Source: Mumia quercus
Lineage (GTDB): Bacteria > Actinomycetota > Actinomycetes > Propionibacteriales > Nocardioidaceae
Direction of reading: 5' to 3'
Assembly: GCF_025506335.1 (NCBI RefSeq)
Contig: NZ_JANZYO010000001.1
Location: 466,074-530,073 of the forward strand
Length of the DNA stretch: 64,000 bases
The notes below the pieces were generated by a model. That model saw only the letters and a list, made by a program, of their open reading frames with translations. It was not told where the DNA came from and made no database searches. The position numbers and the translations under genes are program-made. This document shows positions 1 to 8,773 of the stretch, one piece after another; position 1 is the stretch's first letter; the number at the start of each line of letters is the position of its first letter.

Positions 1-676
1 TCTCCGTGCCGGTCTCGGCCGCCGGCGGGTGGATCATCCCCGCGGCGAGACGCCGCTGGAACTCTGGGTCGTCCTTGAGGTCGGGCCCGACCCGGCTCTG
101 GATCAGCGCGGCGACGAGGGTGCCGAGCAGGACCGCCGGGAAGGTGATGAGCAGGATCTCGCCGAGGCTCAGGGCACCGTCCTCGTTGCCTGTGAGGCCG
201 ACGAAGGCGGCCATCGCCGCCGCCACCGGGCTCGCGGCCAGGGCGAAGCCGGACACGGCGACCGACGTCGCGAGCGGGCGCTCCGGCCGGATGCCGCGCT
301 CGTAGGAGACCTCGTAGATCACCGGGAGCAGCGGGAAGATGATGTTGCCCGTCCCCGACCCGGCACAGAACGCGAAGGTGATCAGCGGCGCCAGGTAGTT
401 CACGAGCTTCGGGCGAGAGCGGATCACCTTCTCCGCGAGGTGCACGAGGTAGTCGATGCCGCCGGCCGCCTGCATCGCCGACGCCGCGGTGATGACGGCG
501 ATGATGACGAGGATCGCGTCGCTCGGGATGCTTCCCGGTGGTGCTCCGAAGACGAAGACCAGCAGGAGGACGCCGACGGCGCCCCACAGGCCCAGACCGA
601 CGCCGCCGAGCCGGACGCCCATGTAGATGGCGCCGACGACGACGAGCGCCTGGAGGATCAGGAGGAAGGTGTCCAC
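1..676 (-). CDS. Dcu-type anaerobic C4-dicarboxylate transporter, partial
   Basis: The visible 225 codons begin at GTG 676 (upstream AAAGG) and run off the left edge. The product is strongly hydrophobic and matches the N-terminal half of DcuA/DcuB carriers: GVRLGGVGLGLWG near the start, IPSDAILVIIAVITAASAMQ, AAGGIDYLVHLAEK and FCAGSGTGNIIFPLLPVIYE. Family members are membrane exchangers of fumarate, malate, aspartate and succinate. It lies 45 nt downstream of the M20 dipeptidase on the same strand, so peptide cleavage and acid transport may be co-transcribed. Family assignment is firm; the substrate is inferred. The C-terminal half is not in the window. Confidence 0.85.
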   Translation of the reverse strand, partial: MDTFLLILQALVVVGAIYMGVRLGGVGLGLWGAVGVLLLVFVFGAPPGSIPSDAILVIIAVITAASAMQAAGGIDYLVHLAEKVIRSRPKLVNYLAPLITFAFCAGSGTGNIIFPLLPVIYEVSYERGIRPERPLATSVAVSGFALAASPVAAAMAAFVGLTGNEDGALSLGEILLITFPAVLLGTLVAALIQSRVGPDLKDDPEFQRRLAAGMIHPPAAETGTE

Positions 677-721
677 GCGCGTGCCTTTCGAACGCCGGAC
701 GCGGCTGCGACCGGTGGGGGA

Positions 722-2056
722 CTACTGGGCGAGGCTTGCGATGAGAAGGGCCTGGGCGAGCGCCATGTTCTCGATCTCGGAGGGATCCACGGACTCGTTC
801 GGCCCGTGGATGTTGGCCCGCGCCGCGTCCTGCGCCCCGATGAGGACGAAGTCGGCCTCGGGGGCCACGTCGCGCAGCGTGTCGAGCAGCGGGATCGAGC
901 CGCCGGAGCCGACGGTCTCGACCTCTCGTCCGTACGCGGTGGCGAGGGCCTCGCGCATGAGACCGAACGCACGCCCGTCGGTGGGCTGCGAGAAGGGCGG
1001 GCTGACCTTGTCCTCGTGCACGTCGACCTGCACGTGCCACGGCGCCACCGCGCGCAGGTGAGCCATGAGCTTCTCGATGGCGTCGTGCGGGTCCTGTCCC
1101 GGCGGGATGCGCATCGCGACCACGGCACGTGCCGTCGGCTGCAGGACGTTCGACGCTTTGTCGACAGGGACGGCATCCATGCCGAGCACGCTGATCGACG
1201 GCTTCGCCCAGAGGCGGGAGGCGATCGAGCCGGTGCCGACGAGGTCGACACCGTCGAGCACGCCGGCGTTGGCGCGCAGCATCTCCTCCGAGTAGTCGGC
1301 TCCCTCCCAGGCGCCGGACGCGATGCCCTCGACGAGACACGTGCCGTCGTCGTCGATCAGGGTCGCCAGCATCTTGATGAGCGCCATCTGGGCGTCCGGC
1401 GCCGCGCCGCCGAACAACCCCGAGTGCACCGGCTGAGCGAGGGTCCTTACCTCGACCACGGCCTTCACGTGGCCGCGCAGCCCGGTGCTGAGGACCGGCT
1501 CGCCGACAGCGAGGTTGCCCATGTCGGCGACCACCATCACGTCGGCCTGCACCTCGTCGGGGTTCGCCTCGACCCAGCCCTCGAGATGGCTGATCGTCTC
1601 TTCCTCGCCTTCGACGACGAGGCGTACGCCGACCGGCGGCTTGCCGTCGAAGGCGGCCAGCGTCGCGAGGTGGATCGCGATGCCCGACTTGTCGTCCGCC
1701 GCGCCGCGCCCGAAGAGTCGTCCGTCGCGCCACGTGGGGGTGAAGGGCTCGGTTTCCCAGCCCTGCTCCTTCGGGGCAGGCTGGACGTCGTAGTGCGCGT
1801 AGAGGAGCACGGTGGGCCGGCCGTCGGGCGCAGGAAGGTGCGCGGTGACCGCGGGGTACCCCCCGGGCACCTCGGTGATCTCGGCCGGGACTCCGTAGCG
1901 CCCGAAGGCGTCGGCGACGTACTGCGCCATCGCGTTCACGGGATCAGCGGGGAACCCGGGGAACGCGCACGAGGGGAGGGCCACCATCGCTTCGAGGTCT
2001 TCCCTGATCTGCGGCATCAGCCCCGCGACCTTGGGGCGAAGCGTGGAATCGTCCAT
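722..2056 (-). CDS. M20-family metallodipeptidase
   Basis: This 444-residue zinc peptidase of the CNDP/PepV-like M20 group would cleave dipeptides in the cytoplasm. Metal ligands are recognisable in order: His-Asp in YAHYDVQP, Asp in GRGAADDKSG, the Glu pair in VEGEEE, Asp in VADMGN and the C-terminal His in NIHGPNE. The start at 2056 is preferred because a TACCTT -10 box (2063-2068) lies exactly 6 nt upstream, as in many leaderless genes here. An in-frame GTG at 2104 overlaps the upstream stop as GTGA and would add 16 poorly conserved-looking residues. The upstream neighbour is the BtuF-like receptor, and a Dcu transporter follows. Confidence 0.9.
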   Translation of the reverse strand: MDDSTLRPKVAGLMPQIREDLEAMVALPSCAFPGFPADPVNAMAQYVADAFGRYGVPAEITEVPGGYPAVTAHLPAPDGRPTVLLYAHYDVQPAPKEQGWETEPFTPTWRDGRLFGRGAADDKSGIAIHLATLAAFDGKPPVGVRLVVEGEEETISHLEGWVEANPDEVQADVMVVADMGNLAVGEPVLSTGLRGHVKAVVEVRTLAQPVHSGLFGGAAPDAQMALIKMLATLIDDDGTCLVEGIASGAWEGADYSEEMLRANAGVLDGVDLVGTGSIASRLWAKPSISVLGMDAVPVDKASNVLQPTARAVVAMRIPPGQDPHDAIEKLMAHLRAVAPWHVQVDVHEDKVSPPFSQPTDGRAFGLMREALATAYGREVETVGSGGSIPLLDTLRDVAPEADFVLIGAQDAARANIHGPNESVDPSEIENMALAQALLIASLAQ

Positions 2057-2062
2057 GGGGCG

Positions 2063-2068
2063 AAGGTA
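2063..2068 (-). promoter_or_regulatory. -10 box TACCTT for leaderless M20 gene
   Basis: TACCTT is followed by six bases (CGCCCC) and ATG 2056. No Shine-Dalgarno sequence fits either candidate start, so the box decides the start choice. No convincing -35 was seen. Confidence 0.45.
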
Positions 2069-2100
2069 GTGCGGCGTCGCCGGTTCGGCGCGCCGAGTTG

Positions 2101-2934
2101 TCACCCCTGCCGGGTGATTTGTGGCCCCTCCGGCGCCGCCCCGGACACGAGCTCTGAGAGGCGTCGACGCGCCTCTCGGAGCGACGGGCCGTACCAGGTG
2201 AGCAGCCGGCCCGAGACCAGCGCCGTACGGACGTGGGCGAAGGCCTCCGGGCCGTCGCCCGCGGTGAACACGTACGGCTCGTCGGGCAGCAGCACGAGGT
2301 CGAGGTCGGGGCTGTCGAGATCTGCGAGGTCGACGTGGGGGTAGCGGTCCTCGGCGCCGGCGTACGCGTGCTCGAGGCCCAGCCGGCGCAGCAGGTCGCC
2401 GGTGAAGGTGTCACGTCCGACGACCATCCACGGGTCGCGCCAGACGGCGACGGCGGTCCTTGGGCGACGGGCGTCGGTCGCAGGTGGTGTCGCCCAGGCC
2501 GACTCGGCCTCCTCCAGCCAGCCGGGCACGCCCCAGCCGAGAGCGACGTCGAACAGGCGTCGCATCGACGTGAACGCCTCGTCGACCGACTGGATGCGCG
2601 TCACCCAGACCGGTACGCCGGCCTCACGCAGCCGCTGCACGTCGAGGGCGCGGTTCTCCTCCTGGTTGGCGACCACGAGGTCGGGCGCCAACGCGACGAT
2701 CACGCGGGTGTCCGGGTTCTTCGTCCCGCGCACCCGCACGACGTCGAGGTCTGCGGGGTGGGTGCACCACTCGGTGGCCCCGACGAGCGCAGCGCGCCGC
2801 GTGGTCGCGATCGCCTCGGTGAGCGAGGGGACCAGCGACACCACGCGGCGCGCTGCAGCAGTCGTCGCGACCTCGGCTCCGAGGTCGTCGTGGACCGGGG
2901 GGAGCGACGGATCAGCGCTGATGCCGGCCGTCAT
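2101..2934 (-). CDS. BtuF/TroA-like helical-backbone substrate-binding protein
   Basis: The 277-residue product has the fold signature of cobalamin/iron-siderophore receptors: RRVVSLVPSLTEAI at the start of lobe 1, then VRGTKNPDTRVIVALAPDLVV and DLDLVLLPDEPYVF. Such proteins bind B12 or metal complexes in two lobes joined by a rigid helix. No signal peptide or lipobox is visible, so this may be a cytosolic member, as is common in actinobacteria. The start ATG 2934 overlaps the previous gene by 23 nt. Its position just past the B12-dependent mutase icmF makes a cobalamin role attractive, but the ligand cannot be read from sequence. Confidence 0.75.
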   Translation of the reverse strand: MTAGISADPSLPPVHDDLGAEVATTAAARRVVSLVPSLTEAIATTRRAALVGATEWCTHPADLDVVRVRGTKNPDTRVIVALAPDLVVANQEENRALDVQRLREAGVPVWVTRIQSVDEAFTSMRRLFDVALGWGVPGWLEEAESAWATPPATDARRPRTAVAVWRDPWMVVGRDTFTGDLLRRLGLEHAYAGAEDRYPHVDLADLDSPDLDLVLLPDEPYVFTAGDGPEAFAHVRTALVSGRLLTWYGPSLREARRRLSELVSGAAPEGPQITRQG

Positions 2935-3427
2935 CTCGAGGGGTGTCCCCCTCGACGTCGTCGCGACGGACGTCGTAGGTCTCCGTGACCTCGACCGTCT
3001 CGTCGACGTCACGACCACGGTTGGGCTCCGCCGTGTCACGAGGACCCTGGCGGTCGGATGCGTCGTCGGCCAGACGGGTGTCGTGGCGACCGTCGGGGTC
3101 GAGGCGGTCAGCCTTCGCGAGCTGCTCGTCGACCTCGGAGCGGGTGCGCTGGGCGTGGTCCTGGTGCTCACGCGCCTCCCTCTCGCGACGCTCGGCCTCG
3201 ACCTTCGCCTGCTCGGCGTCGGCGCGGGCCCGAGCGGCCTCGGCCTCGCGCTGGCTGGCCTCCAGACGGGTGTCCTCGGCCTGCTGGCGCAGCGCGTTCG
3301 CCTTCTCCCGACGTTGTGCAGCAGCACGTGCCCGGCTCTGGCGCATGGCGGCGAAGACCGCGAGCGCAATCAGTGCGAGCACCACGACGGCGATGATGAC
3401 CCACACCCACCACGGGATGTCGTTCAT
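2912..3427 (-). CDS. Membrane-anchored coiled-coil protein
   Basis: Function is unknown. The 171-residue product starts with one transmembrane helix (about residues 5-27, WWVWVIIAVVVLALIALAVF). An Arg/Glu/Ala-rich segment of about residues 28-100 follows, likely a long coiled coil, and then a polar, acidic tail. This layout leaves most of the protein in the cytoplasm. A GAGGAG ribosome site precedes ATG 3427. Similar short anchored coiled-coil proteins in actinobacteria are annotated only as hypothetical. Overlap with the receptor gene suggests co-transcription, not a shared function. Confidence 0.75.
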   Translation of the reverse strand: MNDIPWWVWVIIAVVVLALIALAVFAAMRQSRARAAAQRREKANALRQQAEDTRLEASQREAEAARARADAEQAKVEAERREREAREHQDHAQRTRSEVDEQLAKADRLDPDGRHDTRLADDASDRQGPRDTAEPNRGRDVDETVEVTETYDVRRDDVEGDTPRDDGRHQR

Positions 3428-3520
3428 GTCGGACTCCTCGTATGCCTGGCCGCTCGGGGGTGCGGCCGTACGTGTCCGGAGCGGTACCCACCCCAGCCGT
3501 ACTCATGCCCACCCCGTCGA

Positions 3521-6500
3521 TCAGACGTTGCGCCGGTACTGGCCGCCGACCTCGAAGAACGCCTCCGTGACCTGCTGGAGCGAGCAGACGCGTGCGGCGT
3601 CCATGAGGACCGCGAACACGTTCTCGTCGGACGCGGCGGCCGCCTTCAGGCGGGCCAGCGCCTGGTCGGCCTCCTCCCGGTGCGCCTCGTGGAACGCGCG
3701 CACGCGGGCCAGCTGCGACTTCTTCTCGTCCTCGGTCGCCCGCGCCAGCTCGACGGTCCGGTGCTCCTCCTCCCCGTGGGGGTTGCGGAAGGTGTTGACG
3801 CCGATGAGGGGGAGCGTCCCATCGTGCTTGAGGTGCTCGTAGAGCATCGACTCGTCCTGGATCTTGCCCCGCTGGTAGCCCGTCTCCATCGCCCCCAGCA
3901 CGCCCCCGCGCTCCGTGATCCGGTCGAACTCGGCGAGCACCGCCTCCTCGACGAGGTCCGTGAGCTCCTCGATCAGGTACGACCCCTGCTGAGGATTCTC
4001 GTTCTTCGCCGGGCCCCACTCCTTGTTGATGATCATCTGGATCGCCAGCGCACGGCGTACGGACTCCTCCGTCGGCGTCGTCACCGCCTCGTCGTACGCG
4101 TTGGTGTGCAGGCTGTTGGCGTTGTCGTAGATCGCGATCAGGGCCTGCAGCGTGGTCCGGATGTCGTTGAAGCTCATCTCCTGCGCGTGCAGCGAGCGCC
4201 CGGAGGTCTGGACGTGGTACTTGAGCTTCTGCGAGCGCTCGTTGGCGCCGTACCGGTCGCGCATCGCGACGGCCCAGATGCGGCGTGCCACCCGTCCGAT
4301 GACGGAGTACTCGGGATCCATGCCGTTGGAGAAGAAGAACGACAGGTTGGGGGCGAAGTCGTCGACGTCCATGCCCCGCGCGAGGTACGACTCGACGTAC
4401 GTGAACCCGTTGGCGAGCGTGAACGCGAGCTGGCTGAGCGGGTTCGCCCCGGCCTCGGCGATGTGGTAGCCGGAGATCGAGACCGAGTAGAAGTTGCGCA
4501 CCTGGTGGGCGATGAACCACTCCTGGATGTCGGCCATCATGCGCAAGGAGAACTCGGTCGAGAACAGGCAGGTGTTCTGGCCCTGGTCCTCCTTGAGGAT
4601 GTCGGCCTGCACCGTGCCGCGCACCGTCCGCAGTGCTTCCTCGGGGTCGATCCCGCGCTCGCGGGCCTGGTCGATGACGGTGTTGAGGAAGAACGCGAGC
4701 ACGGTCGGAGCCGGCCCGTTGATCGTCATCGACACGCTGGTCGTCGGCGCGAGCAGGTCGAAGCCGTCGTACAACGCCTTCATGTCGTCCAGCGTCGCGA
4801 CGGAGACGCCGGAGGTCCCGACCTTGCCGTAGATGTCGGGTCGCTCGTCGGGGTCGCGGCCGTAGAGCGTCACCGAGTCGAAGGCCGTCGACAGGCGCGT
4901 CGCCTCGCTGTCGGCCGACAGCAGCTTGAAGCGCCGGTTGGTCCGGAACGGGTCGCCCTCGCCGGCGAACATGCGTGCCGGGTCCTCGCCCTCGCGCTTG
5001 AACGGGAAGACGCCGGCGGTGAAGGGGAAGCGGCCGGGAACGTTCTCCCGGCGCCAGTAGCGCACGAGATCACCGTGGTCGGTCGTCCGCGGAAGTGCGA
5101 CGCGGGGGACCGGCGTGCCCGACAGCGTCTCCCGGGTGTGCTCGGCGTAGGTCGTCACGACATCGGGCCACGTGGCGATCTGCTCCTGGACGCCCGGGGG
5201 GACCTCGCTGCGCGCCCGCTCGGCGTACGACGCGACGGCGGGCTCGTCGGGCAGCGCCGCGGCGACCTCCTCGGCGGCCTGCGCGCGACGGGCCGCCTGC
5301 GCGACCTGCTCCGTGGTCGCGTGGTACTCCCGGACGGTCTCGGCGATCTCCGACAGGTAGCGGACGCGCGCGGCGGGGACGACCTGCGCGAACCGTGTCG
5401 AGTGCCGGACGTCGACGCGGGGCAGCGCGCCTTCCTCCAGCGGCAGCCCGTGCTCCCCGAGCAGGCGTGCGAGCTCCTGGTACAGCGCGGTGACACCGTC
5501 GTCGTTGAACGTCGCCGCCGACGTGCCGAAGACCGGCATGTCCTCGGGGCGGGCACCGAACGCCTCGCGGTTGCGGACCAGCTGACGGCCGACGTCGCGC
5601 AGGGCGTCCGCGGCGCCCCGGCGCTCGAACTTGTTGATCGCGACGACGTCAGCGAGGTCGAGCATGTCGATCTTCTCCAGCTGCGACGCGGCGCCGAACT
5701 CCGGCGTCATCACGTACAGCGACGCGTCCACGTACGGCACGACCGCCGCGTCGCCCTGACCGATGCCGGGGGTCTCGAGCACGACGAGGTCGTAGCCGGC
5801 CGCCTTCATGACGGCGATGACGTCGGTCAGCGTCTCGGGCAGCTCATGGGCACCACGGGTCGCCAGCGAGCGGAAGAACGTGTGGGTCCCGTCGAGGGCG
5901 TTCATGCGGATCCGGTCGCCGAGCAGCGCGCCGCCACCGCGGCGGCGCGTCGGGTCGACGGCGAGCACGGCGACGCGGAGCTTGTCCTGCTGGTCGGTGC
6001 GCAGGCGGCGGACGAGCTCGTCGGTCAACGAGGACTTGCCCGAGCCGCCCGTGCCGGTGATACCGAGGACGGGGGCGTTCGACGCGTCGGCTGCCGCGCG
6101 CACGGCCTCGGCGAGCGGGCCGTCGAGCCGTCCCTGCTCGGCGCCGGTGATCGCCCGGGCGAGCGCGACCCGGTCGCCTGCGAGGACCGCGTCGGCGTCC
6201 GGCTGGTGCTGCGCCCAGAGGTCGGTGCGGCACGCCTCGACGACCTCGGCGATCATCCCGGGCAGGCCGAGCCGCTGCCCGTCCTCCGGGGAGTAGATGA
6301 GGACGCCGCTCTCGCGCAGGCGTGCGATCTCGGCGGGCACGATGACTCCACCGCCGCCCCCGAAGACCTTGACGTGGCCGGCGCCGCGCTCGGCGAGGAG
6401 CTGGACGAGGTACTCGAAGTACTCGACGTGCCCCCCTTGGTAGGACGACACGGCGACCCCGTGCGCGTCCTCCTCGATCGCCGCGTCGACCACCTCGGAG

Positions 6501-6643
6501 ACCGAGCGGTTGTGCCCGAGGTGGATGACCTCGCACCCCTGCGACTGCAAGATCCTCCGCATGATGTTGATCGAGGCGTCGTGGCCGTCGAAGAGGCTCG
6601 AGGCGGTGACGACACGTACGCGAAGGGCGTCCTGTGACTCCAT
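3521..6643 (-). CDS. icmF: Fused isobutyryl-CoA mutase (IcmF)
   Basis: The 1040-residue adenosylcobalamin enzyme interconverts isobutyryl-CoA and n-butyryl-CoA, linking valine and fatty-acid metabolism. Domain order is diagnostic of IcmF: B12-binding domain (about 8-140, DGHDAS at 19-24 and GGGGGVIVP near 95), a MeaB-like GTPase chaperone (about 190-420, P-loop GTGGSGKSS at 197-205, NKFE near 337), then the mutase barrel (about 510-1040). In the barrel, Phe559 of RMFAGEG and Gln689 of DQGQNT sit where isobutyryl-CoA mutases have Phe and Gln and methylmalonyl-CoA mutases have Tyr and Arg, by family comparison from memory. Start ATG 6643 follows TATTTT by 7 nt. Confidence 0.95.
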   Translation of the reverse strand: MESQDALRVRVVTASSLFDGHDASINIMRRILQSQGCEVIHLGHNRSVSEVVDAAIEEDAHGVAVSSYQGGHVEYFEYLVQLLAERGAGHVKVFGGGGGVIVPAEIARLRESGVLIYSPEDGQRLGLPGMIAEVVEACRTDLWAQHQPDADAVLAGDRVALARAITGAEQGRLDGPLAEAVRAAADASNAPVLGITGTGGSGKSSLTDELVRRLRTDQQDKLRVAVLAVDPTRRRGGGALLGDRIRMNALDGTHTFFRSLATRGAHELPETLTDVIAVMKAAGYDLVVLETPGIGQGDAAVVPYVDASLYVMTPEFGAASQLEKIDMLDLADVVAINKFERRGAADALRDVGRQLVRNREAFGARPEDMPVFGTSAATFNDDGVTALYQELARLLGEHGLPLEEGALPRVDVRHSTRFAQVVPAARVRYLSEIAETVREYHATTEQVAQAARRAQAAEEVAAALPDEPAVASYAERARSEVPPGVQEQIATWPDVVTTYAEHTRETLSGTPVPRVALPRTTDHGDLVRYWRRENVPGRFPFTAGVFPFKREGEDPARMFAGEGDPFRTNRRFKLLSADSEATRLSTAFDSVTLYGRDPDERPDIYGKVGTSGVSVATLDDMKALYDGFDLLAPTTSVSMTINGPAPTVLAFFLNTVIDQARERGIDPEEALRTVRGTVQADILKEDQGQNTCLFSTEFSLRMMADIQEWFIAHQVRNFYSVSISGYHIAEAGANPLSQLAFTLANGFTYVESYLARGMDVDDFAPNLSFFFSNGMDPEYSVIGRVARRIWAVAMRDRYGANERSQKLKYHVQTSGRSLHAQEMSFNDIRTTLQALIAIYDNANSLHTNAYDEAVTTPTEESVRRALAIQMIINKEWGPAKNENPQQGSYLIEELTDLVEEAVLAEFDRITERGGVLGAMETGYQRGKIQDESMLYEHLKHDGTLPLIGVNTFRNPHGEEEHRTVELARATEDEKKSQLARVRAFHEAHREEADQALARLKAAAASDENVFAVLMDAARVCSLQQVTEAFFEVGGQYRRNV

Positions 6644-6650
6644 AGGATCT

Positions 6651-6656
6651 AAAATA
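6651..6656 (-). promoter_or_regulatory. -10 box TATTTT of icmF
   Basis: TATTTT lies 7 nt before ATG 6643 with no Shine-Dalgarno, which suggests a leaderless icmF transcript. Its upstream end touches the palindrome at 6655-6672, so a bound regulator would block it. Confidence 0.45.
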
Positions 6657-6672
6657 GTCGGACGTCCAACTA
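6655..6672. promoter_or_regulatory. 18-bp palindromic operator between icmF and marR
   Basis: TAGTCGGACGTCCAACTA is an inverted repeat with 8 of 9 base pairs matched around GGACGTCC. It lies in the 56-nt gap between divergent icmF and the MarR gene, touching the icmF -10 box and covering the expected -35 area of the MarR gene (-10 at 6687). MarR dimers bind palindromes of about this size, so it is the likely site for coordinate and autoregulatory control. The pairing is visible; the bound protein is inferred. Confidence 0.65.
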
Positions 6673-6686
6673 ATGTCGAGACTCGA

Positions 6687-6692
6687 TAGGGT
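6687..6692 (+). promoter_or_regulatory. -10 box TAGGGT of the MarR gene
   Basis: TAGGGT lies 7 nt before ATG 6700 and supports that start over the in-frame ATG at 6673. Confidence 0.45.
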
Positions 6693-6699
6693 GAGCGTC

Positions 6700-7227
6700 A
6701 TGCCTGAGCCCCGCCTGCCGTTCGACCCGGTCGAGCGCGCCGGGTCGCTGTGGAGCGAGCACTTCGGCGATCCCACGGCCATGCGGCTGGCGACCTCGAT
6801 CATGCGCGTCCAGCAGCTCCTCCTCGCCGAGCTGGACGCGGCGCTGCGGCCGTACGACATCACGTTCGCGCGGTACGAGGTGCTGGTGCTGCTCACGTTC
6901 AGCCGCGACGGCTACCTCCCGTTGAGCAAGATCGGCGCCCGCCTGATGGTCCACCCGACCTCGGTGACCAACGCGATCGACCGTCTCGAGGCCCAGGGGC
7001 TGGTCCGTCGCGAGCCCGATCCGGACGACCGGCGGCGTACTCGCGCGCGCATCACCGCCGAGGGGCGGACGCTGGTCACGGAGGCCACGAAGGCGCTCAC
7101 CGCCATCGACTTCGCGGTGACCGGACTGACCGGCTCCGAGCAGGACCAGGCCTTCGACCTGCTGCGACGTCTGCGGGCCTCGGCCGGCGACTTCCCGGAG
7201 CATCCCTCACCCTTCACCGCAGGTTGA
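6700..7227 (+). CDS. MarR-family transcriptional regulator
   Basis: The 175-residue winged-helix repressor has the family core FARYEVLVLLTFSRDGYLPL, then the recognition helix region MVHPTSVTNAIDRLEAQGLV and the basic wing DPDDRRRTRARIT. It is transcribed away from icmF, so it probably senses an acyl-CoA or related effector and controls the mutase. The start at 6700 is supported by a TAGGGT -10 box seven bases upstream; ATG 6673 is an alternative that lies beside the operator. Effector and exact regulon are not visible. Confidence 0.9.
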   Translation: MPEPRLPFDPVERAGSLWSEHFGDPTAMRLATSIMRVQQLLLAELDAALRPYDITFARYEVLVLLTFSRDGYLPLSKIGARLMVHPTSVTNAIDRLEAQGLVRREPDPDDRRRTRARITAEGRTLVTEATKALTAIDFAVTGLTGSEQDQAFDLLRRLRASAGDFPEHPSPFTAG

Positions 7228-7320
7228 CGGTCGGGCTCGCCAGCCACTATCTTCGCGGCGTCCACGGGTGGTCGGCGCGGCCCACCCGGACCGGATTCTG
7301 AGGGCGAAAAAGGGGGTTCG

Positions 7321-7899
7321 GTGGGACTCGTACGCCCCGGTGCACCGCTCACGCGCCTGGAGGCCCTGGCCTTCGCCGCGGCGGTGATCGGCCCCTCGTG
7401 GGGGCTCGGTGTGGTCATCGCCTCTCTGTACGTCGCAGGCACCTCGTTCCCCCTCCTGATCTTCGTGCTCGCGTTCCATCCAGCACCGCTGCTCGTGGGG
7501 GTCGCCTCGCTCTGCGGGGTGGCCGTGCTCGTGACCCGGGTGCAGCACAGGTGGACGCCCGCCGAGATCGCCCTCGTCAGCTGCGCGGTGCTCGCGTTCA
7601 CCCTGTGGGTCGCCCCAGTCGTCCTCATGGGCGACGTCGGCGGCGGAGCGGTGATCGGGCTGGTGCTCGTCGTCCTCGCGCTGGTGTTCGGGCCGCTCCC
7701 GGTGTGCTTCTGGGCGGCGATGCGTACGACCGGGTCGATGCGCGTCGGAGCCACCGACCCGGCGGCGCCGTCGTGGTTGCGGGAGTGGTGGGCGTGGTGC
7801 GTGGCGCGCTACGACGCGGTGTGGTCGCGCAAGGAGCGCGCGCCACAGGACGCAGACGTGCGAGTGTCAGGAGCGAGGGCGCGACGAACGGAGCAGTGA
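7321..7899 (+). CDS. Hypothetical multi-pass membrane protein
   Basis: I do not recognise this family. The 192-residue product has about four hydrophobic stretches (near residues 15-40, 42-70, 82-104 and 108-135) and a basic, polar cytoplasmic tail from about 150 on (WWAWCVARYDAVWSRKER). The GTG start at 7321 has an A/G-rich ribosome site (AAAAAGGGGG). Its stop overlaps the next start by one base (TGATG), so it is translationally coupled to the MBL-fold hydrolase. Confidence 0.7.
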   Translation: MGLVRPGAPLTRLEALAFAAAVIGPSWGLGVVIASLYVAGTSFPLLIFVLAFHPAPLLVGVASLCGVAVLVTRVQHRWTPAEIALVSCAVLAFTLWVAPVVLMGDVGGGAVIGLVLVVLALVFGPLPVCFWAAMRTTGSMRVGATDPAAPSWLREWWAWCVARYDAVWSRKERAPQDADVRVSGARARRTEQ

Positions 7900-8657
7900 T
7901 GACGACGCCGTACGCGATCACCCGGGTCGGGGACGCCTACCTCGTCTCGACCGAGCACGTGAACTGGGTGCTGGTCGAGGACGGCCACGACCTGACGCTC
8001 ATCGACGGCGGGTACCCGGCGAACGCGGCCGACGTCGAACGCTCCGTCCGCGAGATCGGCCACCAGATGGGCGACATCCGCGGCATGCTCCTGACCCACG
8101 CCCACGTCGACCACCTCGGTGGTCTGGTCCACCTGGCGCAGTCTCACTCCGTGGACGTCTGGACGGGCGCCCGCGAGGTCCCGCACGCGCACCGCGACTA
8201 CCTCCAGCAGCTCGGCCCTCTGCGCGTGCCGTTGGTGCTCTGGCGCCACGGAGCCCTCGCGTGGCTCGTCGACATCGTGCGCCTGGGCGGGACGGACCGC
8301 GAAGGGCTCCCGGAGGCGCAGCCCCTGCCTGCGACGGGCCTCGACCTTCCCGGCTCACCCGTCCCCGTGCCGACACCGGGGCACACCGACGGGCACACGT
8401 CCTACCACCTGCCAGGATCGGGAATCCTCGTCAGCGGCGACGCGCTCATCACCGGACACGCGGTGTCGCGGCTGCGCGGTCCTCAGCTCCTCCCGCGCGG
8501 CTTCTCGCACGACCGCCGCGCCACCGTCGACTCCCTCGAGGAGATCGCCGAGGTCGACGCCGGCACGCTGTTCCCCGGGCACGGCCCGGCATGGACGGGA
8601 TCGATGCGCGAGGCCGCCGGGCTGGCGCGCGCCACGGCGGGTTTCGGGCGTCCGTAG
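7899..8657 (+). CDS. MBL-fold metallo-hydrolase
   Basis: The 252-residue protein carries the metallo-beta-lactamase metal motif THAHVDHLGG (HxHxDH) near residue 67, then PTPGHTDGHTSYHLP, SGDALITGH and FPGHGPAW supplying later His/Asp ligands. Such enzymes hydrolyse thioesters, lactones or similar substrates with a dinuclear metal site; the substrate here cannot be assigned. The start overlaps the preceding membrane-protein stop, with GGAG upstream, so both are one operon. The 116-nt AT-richer gap after it leads to the sigma-factor gene. Confidence 0.85.
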   Translation: MTTPYAITRVGDAYLVSTEHVNWVLVEDGHDLTLIDGGYPANAADVERSVREIGHQMGDIRGMLLTHAHVDHLGGLVHLAQSHSVDVWTGAREVPHAHRDYLQQLGPLRVPLVLWRHGALAWLVDIVRLGGTDREGLPEAQPLPATGLDLPGSPVPVPTPGHTDGHTSYHLPGSGILVSGDALITGHAVSRLRGPQLLPRGFSHDRRATVDSLEEIAEVDAGTLFPGHGPAWTGSMREAAGLARATAGFGRP

Positions 8658-8773
8658 AAATTTCGTCGGCTCGACAGCGGCCTGCCGACCATGCTACGAA
8701 TGACCTGTACGAAAAACGAGTGGTCAAACAGCGTGCCACTACTCGCCATCACAAAAAATGATGGAGCGTGGCA

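Noticed and set aside
29-2344. Long plus-strand open frame opposite the transporter, M20 and receptor genes
   Set aside because: Low-complexity Arg/Asp/Glu composition with no domain; it mirrors strongly biased codons of real minus-strand genes.
2402-6637. 1411-residue plus-strand frame opposite icmF
   Set aside because: Antisense shadow: no domains, and icmF on the other strand is beyond doubt.
6644-6699. Cobalamin riboswitch upstream of icmF
   Set aside because: The 56-nt gap is too short and lacks a B12-box; icmF appears leaderless.
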